This document shows, in pieces, positions 25,733 to 37,566 of a stretch of DNA of 64,000 nt (position 1 is the stretch's first letter; each line of letters begins with the position of its first letter). The translations under genes and the position numbers were made by a program. This DNA comes from Pilaira anomala (Eukaryota > Mucoromycota > Mucoromycetes > Mucorales > Mucoraceae). The notes under the pieces were generated by a model. The model had not been told where the DNA came from. It searched no databases and worked only from the letters and a program-made list of their open reading frames with translations. The DNA is taken from the NCBI GenBank assembly GCA_025716855.1, contig JAIXMQ010000010.1, positions 493,501 through 557,500 on the forward strand, read 5' to 3'.

Positions 25733-27490
25733 ATGAAAGAGAATGTTGATGAAAAGAGCGAAACCTCTTTGAACAAAACCGGGATTGATGTTCAGCAACT
25801 GGAAGATTTTTATGGGGATACTATTGATAGAGAGATTGGGCAATTATCTAGTTTAAAAGACTTGACATTTGAAGAAACTAAATTCAATAAACTGGTTATA
25901 AAGTACGTTTGATTTTATCCCCATACATTTTATTAAAAACATTTTATAAAACTTCTTATTTTATATAGAAAGCTAGATAGAAGGTTGCTTCCTCTTTTAT
26001 GTTTCTTATATCTCTTGAGCTATATCGATAGATCAAACATTGGTAATGCTAAACTTGGAGGTCTCGTAGAAGATTTAAATATGACACAAGCTGAATTTCA
26101 ATGGGCACTCTCTATTTTCTACTTTTCATATGTTGTATTTGATTTACCTTCTAACATTATCATGAGACGTTGGCGTCCGTCTTATTGGTTAAGTATTTTG
26201 ATGTTGTAAGTTGTAAGTTGTACTGAAAGTGAAATAGTAATAAAACATGGATAGTTCATGGGGAGTTGTTGCTACAGCTATGGCTGCATGCACCAATTTT
26301 GCTGGTATCGCTGTATGCAGATTTCTTATTGGTGTGTTTGAAGCCGGGTTTTTTCCAGGTGTCATCTACTACTTATCAGTATGGTATACCAGACAAGAAT
26401 ATGGTCGTAGAATTGGCTTTTTTTGGTCTTTTAGTTCGTTAGCTGGCGCTTTCGGTGGCCTTCTTGCATATGGTATTAGTCAGATTAGAAACGATATGTT
26501 AAAAACATGGCAATGGTGAGTTGAATCATTTCCAACAACTAGTACTAACATGATTTATTAGGCTTTTTATTATCGAAGGTGTTCCATCCGTAATTCTGGC
26601 TCTTTTCTCTGTTTGGTATTTACCCAACAAGCCTGAAACAGCCAAGTTTTTGACTGAAGAAGAACGTAATCATATTGTGAAAAGATTAGCTACCGGTATG
26701 TGCTCTAATATAAATGTAAATATCTTTATAACAAGCTGAATACACTAACCTTAAAAACATATCAGATGCCGGCGCATCAAACGATCATTCTTGGTCATGG
26801 GCTCAAGTTTCATCTGTTTTCAGCGACTGGAAAACATATATGTACATGCTAATTTATATTACTGGAACAAGTGCTTTACAAGGTGTCACTTTGTTTCTAC
26901 CTTCAATAGTTGCTGGTATGGGTACTTGGTCAAAGCCAGTTGCTCAAGCTCTAACTACTCCCCCTTACTTCCTTGCATTTTTGGCTACTGTAGCTATTGG
27001 TTGGAGTTCAGATAAATACTTTGAAAGAGCGTATCATATGATAAGTATCAATTTTGTTGGTCTTCTTGGGTTTTTACTATTGATGTTTTTACCGGAAGTT
27101 AACATTGCTGGGAGATATATCTCTGCTTGTCTTGTCACAATGGCTGTGTATGCCAATGTAGCTGTAAAAGTCGCATGGTTTAACAACAATTATGGTGGCC
27201 TGACGCGTCGTGCAGTTGCATCTGCTGCTATTGTTTCGGTTGGAACCATTGGTGGAGTCGTTGGTGGGCAAATCTATTATGATCCTCCATATTATTTTCA
27301 TGGTAATGCCATAGCGTTTGCTTGTTTAGCTACTCAGACTGTTCTTGTCATTATTATGCGCTTTCTTTTAGCTGGTGAAAACAAAAGACGAAGTAATCTC
27401 ATTGAAGAAAAGAAAGAGCTTGATATTATCAAATATGGTGGAGCTGATCTTGTGGGTGATCGTCATTACTCTTTCAAATACGTTTTGTAA
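25733..27490 (+). CDS. MFS transporter, allantoate permease/Dal5 (anion:cation symporter) family
   Basis: About 500 aa with four introns. I chose ATG 25733; the open frame extends upstream only to a TTG. The hydrophilic N-terminus is followed by the family signature LDRRLLPLLCFLYLLSYIDR and SNIGNAKLGGL in the first membrane helix, FYFSYVVFDLPSNIIMRRWR, and helix 4-5 residues RFLIGVFEAGFFPGVIYYLS, all typical of Dal5-like permeases. The second half has the usual six helices (ITGTSALQGVTLFLPSIVAG, YDPPYYFHGNAIAFACLATQ). These permeases take up nicotinate, pantothenate, allantoate, biotin precursors or similar organic anions; the substrate cannot be told from sequence. Confidence 0.9.
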
Positions 27491-27691
27491 AAGCTACTCT
27501 TTTCTTTTATACTTTTTTTTTTAAACTACACCAAAGTATGTTGTGTAATAAAGTCGACACTTCAAATTGAATTAGTTACATATACTGCTTCTGTCAAGAC
27601 ATAAAGATAAAATCGGTATAACTATGTAGGAAATTGTATATGTATAATATAATACATGAATTTCAAACTATTTATTACAAGTACAAGAAAA

Positions 27692-30600
27692 TTAAATATC
27701 TCCCAAATCTAATTCATCATATTTAGGTCCTTCTGTATCCATACGAGCAGATTGCTCCTTGCGATTCTGCAAATGTAAAAGAGTAGCACGGAAATGACGA
27801 CGGACATACTCAGATACAGGTCCATCATGATCAACAAGTGATGAGGAGTTGGGAGTAGGAGGATGTTGATCGGGATTATCCATGTTACTGAGATTAGTAT
27901 TGATCAAATCAATCAAACCGTTCAAATACTGTACAGTAACCTAATTATACAAACAAAAACAAAAAAAAAAAAAAAAAAAAAAAATGGGATGAGTCATCAT
28001 TAAATTATACATAACGTATTACACTTACAGCTTCATTGCCTTTTTCAAAATAATAAATATATCTATTGAGAATTTCAACAAATAATTCAACATTGGTTAC
28101 AGGATCCATGCAGCTATCAGCAATCTTGAGGGCTTTTTGAAGACATTCAAGAGCACGCTTACCGTCTCTGAACAAAGACTTTTCGTTTTCAGGAATATCG
28201 GCTTCAAGGATAGCACGATCAGTAGCCCACCAAAGATGCGAAGAGAGGTAAACACCACGACATTGATCAGGCTTTTTCAATAGTTTAGAGCTATGAAGAG
28301 CAGCCTTAGTGATCAATGTATCGTAATTATCAATAGAGAATACGCGAGTCTGTTGGAGAGCTCCAATGATACAAGTAATTGCTTGGTATTGAGCACGCGA
28401 CTCAGAAATTGATTCTTCATAAATAGTGAATGCTTCTACAAAGAACTCATAAGCAATTTCCTCAAAACCACATTCATCTGCACTTTGACCGGCTAATAAG
28501 AATAAGTGAAGACAGTTATCAGCTACTTCACACTTGTGATACAAGGTAGAGATAACTTGATGAATAAATCTGAAAAGTGCAGAAGTCTTCTTTTCCCAAA
28601 TCTCATCTTGTTCTTCTTGATACTTGTAACGTCTAGCTAATTTGGCAGCTGAAATAATAAGAGGGGGGAAAGTATAACGAATACGGTCTCCGCCATCTCC
28701 AAATTGCTTTCTTGCAGCAGATAATAGCTATTCATAACAAAGTTAGTTTTTTTGTTTAAGAAAAAAGAAATACACAAAAGCTTACCAAGAATTGAGTATC
28801 TTCATTATCAGATTTGAAAAGATGGACCATTCTAGCAAGTAAACCCTGTTTTTCTATAAATTCTTCTTGTTCAAAGCTTAATTCAGCAGGCTTTTGACGT
28901 ATACTACTATAACCTGTTTGTTGGGAAGGAGTAGATGAAGGAGGAGCATCCTTTTGATCACGCAATAATACATCACAGAGATCTAAAATACCATGTACAT
29001 CTTCAGGTATATCAATTACGGTTGCGTTTTTAAGGACACTATTTACAACAGCATGAGCGACAGATTGGCGTGTAGTGTAAGGTTGAAGGGCCAATAAAGG
29101 TTGATAGTTTGCCAAGGCCAATAATGTCAAAACAGAACTATAATGCTGAATGGGAGCTAATAACAAGGCTAAAAGACTAGCTTCAGTTGACTTGGAATGA
29201 AGATCAGGAGAATCGGAAAATTCGAGTACTTTATCTTTGGCATAAGCAAGGATTTGATCTACGTAGTCAAGTTTTTCAGGGTAACAAGACAAGGAAAGAT
29301 TAATTAAAGAAACTAATAAAGCTGTTAGATCTTGTACAGTAAGATCAGGACGAGCCTTAACAAGTTCGACAATTTGACCCCAAAAGACAACAAAGAGTTC
29401 AACATCTTCAGGGATACCACGTACTTTCTTAACATGATCCTCTTCCTCTTGCTCTTCTTTTGTTTTTTGAGCATCAGATGTTTGAACTTGTTCTTTTGCA
29501 ACTTGATCCAATTTTTCCTCTTCCTTTTCACCTTCAGCTTCCTCTACCTTTTCTTCTCCCTCTAAAATATTGATAGCCTCTGCGGATTCAGGAACATTTT
29601 CCTCGTCTTCTACACCTTCTTCTTGTTCAACAACAACCTCTTTTTCTTCCACTTCAGCTACAACCTCTTCTTCTTCTTCTTCTTCCTCTTTGGCAGGAAG
29701 TCCTTGTAACTTTCTCTTTTTTTCTTCAGCAATACGACGAATATTTTCCTCTCTTTGTTTTTTAGCTTCATTGGGTTCTTCACCCTCTGCTTCACGAGCA
29801 GCATAAGCAGCTAAACGATCAATTAAAGAAATAATGATTTGTTTCACATTTACTTTAGGGTGTAATTGAGCAGTAGCTGAAAGGAAAGGTTGAAGGGTAC
29901 GAAGATGGAAATCATCAGGAAATACTTGTGTAATGACTTCCATAAGATACTCTTGAGCAATGACATCGCGACAACTGACAATTTGATCTAAAATACCTGG
30001 TAAAATATCCTAATAAATAATAAGAGTATAAGTTTATCTATGCTATATTTCGTCAGTTATTAAAAAAAAAAACCTTTTGATAAATTTTAAGATCAACACC
30101 ATCCAATTGACTTAAACGAACAAGATTTGTGCCAACAAGAATACGTAATTCTTTACGCTCTGCTTCACGCTTCTCTCTATCACGGGAATGACCTTGATGT
30201 TGCAAACGAACCCAAAGTTTATTCATCTCGGTGAAGTTGGTCAAGATAAAATTGATGGATTCAAATACATTGCCTTCAGGACTATATATATTACATATAT
30301 TTGTAAAATTAGTTGCCATAAAAATAATCAAAATGAAAAAAAAAAAAAAAAACTTTACCCAGAACCTTCACCTACGGGCAAATGATCACGAGTCATACTA
30401 CTAAGATAATATCTTAAGAACAAACCACGAATAGGATGTTGTACACCTCTTGTCATTTCCATCATATCACGCATAATTTCTCGGACAGGTGCTTCTGGCA
30501 TACTCATATATGCAGAACCTACTGTAATCATCAAATAAAGACGAGGTACAATATTTCCCGCGTATTGTACAAGCTCATACAAATCAGCAAGGTGATGACG

Positions 30601-30992
30601 ACCAGCAGTATGAGCTTCAGTTAAAAAAGCCGTCAAGTGTCTCATGGCATCGAAAATAGACATGTCTATATACATTACAAAAAATTAAACTTTCATCCAG
30701 GTTTTTAAAATATATGTATACTAAAACTTACAAAGTTCATAATAGTTCTTGGGAGTTAAAGCAGAAGTTCTTAATTCAGCAAGCATATTCGAACAATGTT
30801 TTAAACCATCCATTAACTTGTTGTTTTCCTATTGAAATATTATTAATAAAAAAAATACATGTTCCTTTTTTCTTTTAAACATACCAAACATTTTTTCATC
30901 AAATGAGCTTGTACTTTAACAATATTTAAAACCTCATCTAAGAGTTTAGCTTGGTCCTCGATAGGTGCCGGACTATTTAATAAACTACTCAT
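27692..30992 (-). CDS. VPS35: Retromer subunit VPS35 with a large acidic insertion
   Basis: Core cargo-binding subunit of retromer, which sorts receptors from endosomes to the Golgi or plasma membrane. Start at 30992 ([20 protein letters not shown]). The family signature is in the second and third exons ([59 protein letters not shown]), matching the PRLYLMI...[11 protein letters not shown] core that contacts VPS26. The helical-solenoid C-terminal half is complete ([40 protein letters not shown]) and ends DELDLGDI. Between AAREAEGE and GIPEDVELF lies about 120 residues of Glu/Lys-rich sequence with an unbroken E8 run, where animal VPS35 has only a few residues. Tail-to-tail with the MFS gene (201 bp). 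Confidence 0.95.
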
Positions 30993-31860
30993 TTAAACTA
31001 TTATAATCTATTATGCTTAGAAATATAAAAGAATGAGAGAGAGAGAGAGAGAAGCAAGAAATTCAAATAATGCTTTGAGCAACTCCGCGTGCAACTTTCT
31101 TTGCAAAAATGCTTCCATACGTCATATTTTTAAATTCTCGGAAAACCTTCTTTTTAGCAGTCCTTGACTTTGCGGTGGGAAAAAAAAATTTGGTGTGCTT
31201 GAGAATAGCCTGCACCAAAAATCACATGCAGAAATTAGAGGGTTGGAAAGCATCATCACAATCAGTGCAGTGTTTTTACTTTGCTCTCTATTCAAATTTC
31301 AGGTCGAATATTTGTAATTAATGTGACAGGGAGGTTACGCAAAATAAAAAAGACTATAACTACAGTTATCATACTGGCGAAGTTTTTATTGGAGAAAGTA
31401 AAGCAATAACTATTGACTTATATCCCACAATTTGAATTTTAGAGTCTCAAAAAAGCGCGTATAAATGACAAAGGCTTATATATTAAAATAGAAACGAAAA
31501 GGGTTACATACTTCTTTTTTATACTGATTTACTGGCATATTTAAATAGATTTACAAATTGACATTAATGTATCATAAAAAAATACTACTTGAATAACTTA
31601 TATATCATAAAAACCAATGTTGTACAATGGTAGTGCCAAGAGTATTTAAAAATCGGTACAAGCTTTTAACCGTCATCGTCGTAGTAATCAAGATTTACAT
31701 AATTAACAAAAAAGGGACGATTGATAAGCTTTTTATAAAACCCACCAAAACAATTTATGTACTATATTGGTATTTGACTATAAATTTGGTATAAAAGGTA
31801 GTTTAACCTCAGCAGTTATTTTGTTCCCTCTCTTGTTTTTTTAAATAAATAAAGATCATC
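30993..31860. other. Gene-free region upstream of VPS35
   Basis: About 870 bp holding the VPS35 promoter (with a GA-repeat at about 31036-31053) and AT-rich DNA leading into the Crypton relic. Short open frames near 31109-31321 show no recognisable protein. Confidence 0.35.
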
Positions 31861-33312
31861 GTAAAGAAGTCTCATCATAGTTTATGTCTTTTTTTTTCCC
31901 ATTTTATTTAATTTACAAGACAATATCTCAATGAGCCTTTTCCTAGCTTTGCTACCTCTGAGGACTGGTTTGACATAAAAATTCTCAAGCATACCAATGA
32001 TAACTTGAAAGCTGAATAGCCCTACAAAAGGCATCTTACAGCCATTGATAATAATGCTTTTAAAGCTTGTGGAATCACTTCATTAAAAAAAAAACCCCTC
32101 CCCTCCCCCCCCCCAATGTTGGTCATGGCTCTGCTGCAAGAATGGCAGACTTACAAGGTGTTCCAGAATCTGATATTAAGACGTATGGGTAGATGGAATA
32201 ACAGTTCAATGAAGGGTGGTGCTTACTTGACAGGACTTCCTCGTGGTATCATCATGCGTGCTGCTTTGGTGGCCGGATTTCCTGCAGAACATGGTGGGAC
32301 CTTTTATCTTCTTCCAAGGGATGCAGTTATACCTTCAGAAGAATTACAGTTGAAAGTCTTTCCTGAAGCAACAAGTGAATGACTGAGCAGAGTACGTAGT
32401 GGTACTGCAGCGCAAACTGTTGCTGCTGAAAGTTTCTTGAACTTGTTACTTACGCTTCGTATCACTTTTTTGCAAGACTCTGTCTACATGCGAAATTGAA
32501 TGCCCACCCATCCAGTATGGAAGCATCAATTGTTCTCGGATCCAGCCTACTTGGAGTTTAAAAGGTATGCAAATAATTTTAAAATCTTGCATAACATGAA
32601 ATGTGCTAACTTATATATATATATAGATCTTTAGAGGTTGCTGCAGAAGTCGAAACAGATGACGAAAGCTTGTTGATGAGGCGTGTTATTCCATTTGTTG
32701 AAAGACAGATGGTCAGTCTTAATAAAAGACAACAAGAAACCTGTGAAAGAATGATAGAGCTTGTAAGAAATATTCAAGGTGATATTTGAGACATCTCTTC
32801 TGGACGAGCCCCTCTTCAAATAAATAGCAATTGGCAAGAGAACTCAAATGTACCCACTACAAGTATTCGTACTCTCTCCACCGACAACATTGGATCTAGT
32901 GAGACTACTCTTTCTTCTGATGTATCTAACACAACCAGTGCCACTACTACCAATACAACGGTGAACAACACCTTGGTTAATGTACCAACAGCACCAACAG
33001 CACAGCAGCAATACAAAATGAGTCGTGGTTTAACCACGATCACTGACCTATATCGTGAATGGACAGAGGGTTTAGGTGGAAACTATTATTCAATAGAACA
33101 CCTAAATACCCATTTTCCTGGTTGGTAACTATAAGAATGACAAGACCTTCTACATGAGAAGAAGAAAAATTATTTCGACTATCGAAAGGTACGCGGAAGT
33201 GGATGGAATGTCGATGATTGACGCAGTTCGTCGTGCAGAAATGCTACGTTCAAGAAATAACAAATCGTTGGATTACATTTCTAAGAACCCTGATATGCTA
33301 TTCACATTATAA
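31861..33312 (+). mobile_element. Crypton-type relic: Ndc10-like tyrosine recombinase plus GCR1_C-like domain
   Basis: A broken ORF on the plus strand. Block 1 (about 31921-32095) reads FATSEDWFDIKILKHTNDNL. Block 2 (about 32113-32382) reads GHGSAARMADLQGVPESDI, then after a frame slip near 32185 GRWNNSSMKG...AYLTGLPRGIIMRA and EHGGTFYLLPRDAVIPSEEL. This is the Ndc10/CBF3 domain-2 fold found in Crypton tyrosine recombinases; the last part is the R-x-x-x-Y-like C-terminal catalytic area. An intron-like gap (about 32561-32626) precedes block 3 (SLEVAAEVETDDESLLMRRV, a Gln/Glu-rich coil, then a Ser/Thr/Asn linker). Block 4 (about 33015-33312) reads YKMSRGLTTITDLYREWTEG and, in another frame, DKTFYMRRRKIISTIERYAE, the GCR1_C-like DNA-binding domain. 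In-frame stops and at least four frame shifts make it a pseudogene. Confidence 0.78.
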
Positions 33313-33524
33313 ACCAATAAAAAAAAAATCCTTTACCTTTCCATGTTTTTTTTTATATGTAACCTTATTGTTGTTACTTCAGCTTTTGATTTTTTTTTTT
33401 TTTTTTTTTTTTTAGTTTGTGAAGGGCTATCGACTTATAACTTAAACCTAAAAGATATAGAAACCTTTGATTTTTTGACATATGGTCTGCCCTTAAAACA
33501 CGTTTAGCCTATTTATTATAGCAG

Positions 33525-33637
33525 AGGTTTCCCAAAGGGAAATTACATAAATCCATTTATTTGTATGCGGGACTTAAAAAACTAGGTTTCCTAAAGGTTT
33601 CCTAAAGGTTTCCTCAGGTTTCCCACTTGGGAGATAA
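33525..33637. repeat. Short direct and inverted repeats of GGTTTCC
   Basis: GGTTTCC occurs five times within about 110 bp (after CAGA, ACTA, TAAA, TAAA and CTCA). The first copy forms a perfect short inverted repeat TTTCCCAAAGGGAAA. The block does not match a microsatellite. It lies between the Crypton relic and a reverse-strand open frame that runs through it. Confidence 0.7.
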
Positions 33638-33800
33638 ATAATTACAATATTATCAGGTGCAACTTTAGTAAGCCAAATTCCAATCGAAGTTCCGTTTGGA
33701 TGACCTGGAATCCATTCCTTCGATACTTGCACCCAGTATGTATCTTTGATTTGATTCGGTATGCTTAATTCCGTTGTACGACTTGAAATAATTACGGCTC
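33574..33800 (-). other. Reverse-strand protein-like open frame, unknown
   Basis: About 70 codons open on the minus strand without an ATG, reading SRTTELSIPNQIKDTYWVQV, then SKEWIPGHPNGTSIGIWLTK, then VAPDNIVIIYLPSGKPEETF through the GGTTTCC repeats to a stop near 33580. The residue mix is that of a folded protein, not of random AT-rich DNA. I do not recognise it. It may be an exon of a decayed gene or part of the adjacent transposon debris. Confidence 0.3.
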
Positions 33801-34094
33801 AGCCTATGTATGTACCGATTATTATATAAAAAAGCTTTGCAAGTAGATAAACTCTACACATGTGTTACAGGTTACTGATTACTCCACCAGGTAGAAAAAA
33901 AGAAAAAAAAAAGGGTACAGTCCATGTGATTTGATCCCAACAATTGTTGTAAATCACGTATTGTATAAACACACACAAAGGGAAAAAAGCTATATTATGG
34001 AGTTTAAAAAGAAAGAGGCATAAATTTTAAAATATTTATACTTTTTCCCCATTTAAAATTTTTCTTCTTTTCTCTCTCACTCTTATATAGAAAA
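33801..34094. promoter_or_regulatory. Upstream region of the TLC-domain gene
   Basis: About 290 bp of AT-rich DNA ending in a CT-rich tract (TTCTCTCTCACTCTTATATAG) before the ATG at 34095, a pattern seen before other starts in this window. No gene. Confidence 0.4.
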
Positions 34095-35283
34095 ATGGAT
34101 ACGTTTGGAAGTATTTTAGATCAATTATCTCTATCAACGTTAAGATATCACTGGCAAACAGTCTTAACGTCAACAGTGATATTTGCAATCATTTATGAAA
34201 TGTCAAGAATATTTTCACCAGTTTTATTTCCAAAGACATTTCAATTTTTTAAAGGTGTAAGTTAGATCGAGGTTCATCATCTTGATTAACTTGAATAAAA
34301 GCTAAACCACTTCTTTTATATATATAGTATAATGGTCCTAACTGGCACGTACATGTTGTTTCAACTATTCACTGTCTTGTAGTGGTAACTGGATCATTTT
34401 TTATTTTTGCCGATAATACATTAAACGAAGATCGAGTGAATGGATATGTTCGATGGGCGGCTGATATTTATTCTATTTCTTGTGGGTAATGTGTAAAAAA
34501 AAAAATATTTGTCATACGTATTATTTGTAATGTATTATACGTATTAATGACAGCATCGATTATATACAAATAGTTACTTTTTATGGGATACCATCATTGC
34601 TATTTATTTTTACAAATATCAAGGTATAAGTATGGTATTACATGGTATTGTTTCTTTCTCTGTTTTTATCTTTTCTTTCGTAAGTAAATATATATATACT
34701 GTAAAATTATATCTTGACTTATATGACTATTAGCGTCCTTTTATCAACTACTATGGTGCCATCTTCCTTATGTACGAACTCAGTACTATATTTCTTAACT
34801 TTCATTGGTTCATGGTAAAGGAAAAAATAACGAAGAGTATCTTTTGTATCTAATATATACGTTATTTATATAGGATAAGTTGGGTTGGACTGGTTCCTTA
34901 ATTCAATTAGTGAATGGAGTTATTTTATTACTTACCTTCTTCTTTGCTCGTATCGTGTTTGGTACATACATGTCATACCAAATGTGGAGTAAGTTAGAAT
35001 ATAATAAGGTGTGTCTCTATAGATTGATTGATTGACACATTTTTTATTTTCCTATTTTAGATGATATATATGCAGTTAAAGATGATGTGCCATGGAGATG
35101 TAAGTAAAATGTATATATATATATATATTATTATTACTTATGATATGGCTTTTTTATATAGATTGGATTGTTTATGGAGGAGGTAACTTTATTACGACAT
35201 GTTTAAATGTTTGGTGGTTCAGCCAAATGGTTTCCATGTTACGTAAACGTTTCCCTGCCAAAGAAACTGCCAAGCATAAGTAA
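34095..35283 (+). CDS. TLC-domain membrane protein, TLCD4/TMEM56-like
   Basis: About 265 aa in seven exons starting MDTFGSILDQLSLSTLRYHW. Six or so hydrophobic helices are visible, with TLC-domain residues in order: WHVHVVSTIHCLVVVTGSFF (histidine near helix 2), the D-Y-I-Y/F-W-D region (ISCGYFLWDTIIAIYFYKYQ), SMVLHGIVSFSVFIFSF (second conserved His), LMYELSTIFLNFHWFM and a long last helix. It ends in a basic tail KRFPAKETAKHK that could act as an ER-retention-like signal (inference). It lacks the Lag1 motif of ceramide synthases, so the TLCD family (lipid composition, plasmalogen or PE-related roles in animals) is the better fit. Function in fungi unknown. Confidence 0.85.
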
Positions 35284-36467
35284 CGGGAGAAAAGGATTTA
35301 AATTATATATCTTTTATTTATTTTGTACACTTTAGAAAACACACACACACACGCACACGCACACAAAAACACAAATAAAAACAAACACAAATAAAAATAA
35401 AAAAAAAGAAGAGAGAGAGAGTGAGAGAGAGAGAGAGGGGAAAAGCATGATACCCGACATAACACATTACATAGTAAAGGTAGTAAATCATTCTCCTTTT
35501 TTTTTTAAGAAAAAAACAATAACAATAAAAACTACACCACCCCCCTTTTTTTTTCTTTGTATATACATGTATTTTTAGTCCTTTTCACAAGAAAAAACCT
35601 TCAAAAGCGAACAAAAAGGCAAAAAAAAAAAGACAGATAAAGAAAGTAAAAAGATGATATATATATATATATACAATGAGCTCTTTTTTTTTTTTTTTTG
35701 AGAAGAATATTCTCTCTTCACTTTGCCTATCGTTATCAATAAGCGCCTCTTTAGTAAAAGGTCTGTTCCTGATGCAGGCCATTTGTCTATGTCTATAAAA
35801 AAAATCCACGTACATTTGCTACTATTGCTGATTTTCAACGACAAGTAAATAAGAGAGTTGGTGGATTATTTAAATGCTTCAACTACTAGCCTAACTTGTA
35901 ACAATTTGGATGAAAAAAACCAAATCAAATCACAAAAGAATATCTTTTTCTTCTCTCTTTGCTGTATCTACATACAAAAGAGATATAAATCCAATGTGAT
36001 CGTCTCTTTCAATACCGTATCAAGAATGGAATGGTAAAAAACTAACTACTACTTGCTTGTAAACGATTATCCTTTTTAAAAAAAAAAAATAAGCTTTTTA
36101 ACTATCTTGACTCAAATTCTGTATTAAACTACATATTATCCTCCCCTCCCCCAATTGCCACTTTGGTCAATCTGTCAATAAAATAGTCAACGTTTTTATT
36201 TAAATATAATCACATGCCCAAAGATCTAAACAACTTAACTAGAAGCAAAGATTCTTTCAAAAAAAAAAAAAAACTTGCTTGATCCAGTGATTTACGTAAT
36301 CACACTGTAAAATACCATACATTATTAAACACACTAATCTATTATTATATATTCTTCCCACTGTAGAAACTACCAAGATGCAATCATAAAAGAGAATTGG
36401 AATGTCTTTATAATACTGATCTTTGAAAAATACCCATTTACGGTATCTATTTGTTACATTCCGTTTT

Positions 36468-36503
<36 letters not shown>

Positions 36504-36702
36504 CTTTAATCTATAAATGGCGAAACCTTTTTTTAATTTATTTACGCGCTGTGCAGTTCCATTTCAAAATCAAACAAGAATTTCCAAATATGGAATCCTT
36601 GTCATACGTCATCTTTTTTTTTTTTTTCTTTGAATATGTGGCGGCTTTTTTCCTCCTTTTCTTTTTTTGCTTTTTTTTTTTTATATATATATACACAAAA
36701 CC
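35284..36702. other. Gene-free region rich in simple repeats
   Basis: 1.4 kb between the TLC gene and Spt4. It contains (AC)n at about 35339-35366, (GA)n at about 35408-35439, (TA)n near 35660, and a 32-nt A-run at 36469-36500. Open frames here come from the repeats. It should include the Spt4 promoter at its right end. Confidence 0.6.
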
Positions 36703-37285
36703 ATGTCTCAAGTATTACCGATCGACAAAAAGCAATTACGTGCTTGTTTGTTATGTTCGTTAGTAAAGGTAAAAAAAAAATCAAACTGTCATAAACTATA
36801 TAAATATATATATATATATACATATACTAGACTATTTTCAATTGAACTGCTTTTGTTCTTTTTTAGAATGCATCTCAGTTCCGAGCTAATGGTTGTGAGA
36901 ATTGTGAAGAGATTTTACAGATGCGAGGTAGTATGGATCGTGTCACTGAATGTACAAGTGCGAAATTTGAAGGGTATTCTGCTGACAGTTTTTTCTTTTT
37001 TTTTTTTTTTTTTATCTTGATCTAATATTTTTTCTTGGTGTGTAGTGCTATCGCTTTAATGCATCCTAGAGAAAGCTGGGTAGCAAGGTGGCAGCGTATT
37101 GGTAAATAAATAAACAAAAAACAGGAGACTTGTTTACTAAATAGTAAAAAAAAAAAAAAATAGATAAATTTCAAAAGGGAGTATATGCAATTGTTGTATA
37201 TGGTAGAGTACCTGAAGATGTAGAAGACGATCTCGAACGACGTGGTGTGACATATAGACCTAGAGATGGCAGTGTCAAAGAATAA
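36703..37285 (+). CDS. SPT4: Transcription elongation factor Spt4
   Basis: Small zinc-binding partner of Spt5 (DSIF complex) that aids RNA polymerase II elongation. Four exons give about 115 aa: MSQVLPIDKKQLRACLLCSL, then after the first intron NASQFRANGCENCEEILQMR. The four zinc cysteines are the two CxxC pairs (CLLC and CENC). The next exon begins with GAIALMHPRESWVARWQRI and the last gives GVYAIVVYGRVPEDVEDDLE, ending RPRDGSVKE. Length and residue pattern are as expected for Spt4 (yeast 102, human 117). Complete; tail-to-tail with the zinc-finger gene. Confidence 0.96.
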
Positions 37286-37337
37286 AATAAAATATATATA
37301 TCTATACACCTATTCACCCACAATCACAATACACTCA

Positions 37338-37379
37338 CGCACACACACACACACACACACATACACACACAAACAAAAT

Positions 37380-37424
<45 letters not shown>

Positions 37425-37502
37425 AAAAAAAAAAAGAGAAGGAGAGAGAGCAAACATGTATTTTTATTATGAGAGAAAAAAAAAGAGAGAGAGAGAGAGA
37501 AA
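37338..37502. repeat. Compound (AC)n-(GA)n microsatellite
   Basis: AC repeats (about 37338-37372) run into GA repeats (about 37380-37420 and 37484-37502). The tract fills most of the short space between the Spt4 stop and the stop of the convergent zinc-finger gene, so it likely lies in both 3' UTRs. Confidence 0.9.
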
Positions 37503-37566
37503 TGAAGTGAAATGAAATGAAATGAAAATGATAATAAAAAAAAAATAAAATAAAAAAAGGGAGGAA

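Noticed and set aside
29570..29806. Plus-strand serine-rich open frame
   Set aside because: Antisense shadow of the Glu-rich insertion in VPS35 (GAA read as TTC).
36551..37020. Phe/Tyr-rich plus-strand frames around Spt4
   Set aside because: They run through T-runs and introns in the wrong frame; the spliced Spt4 model explains the coding signal.
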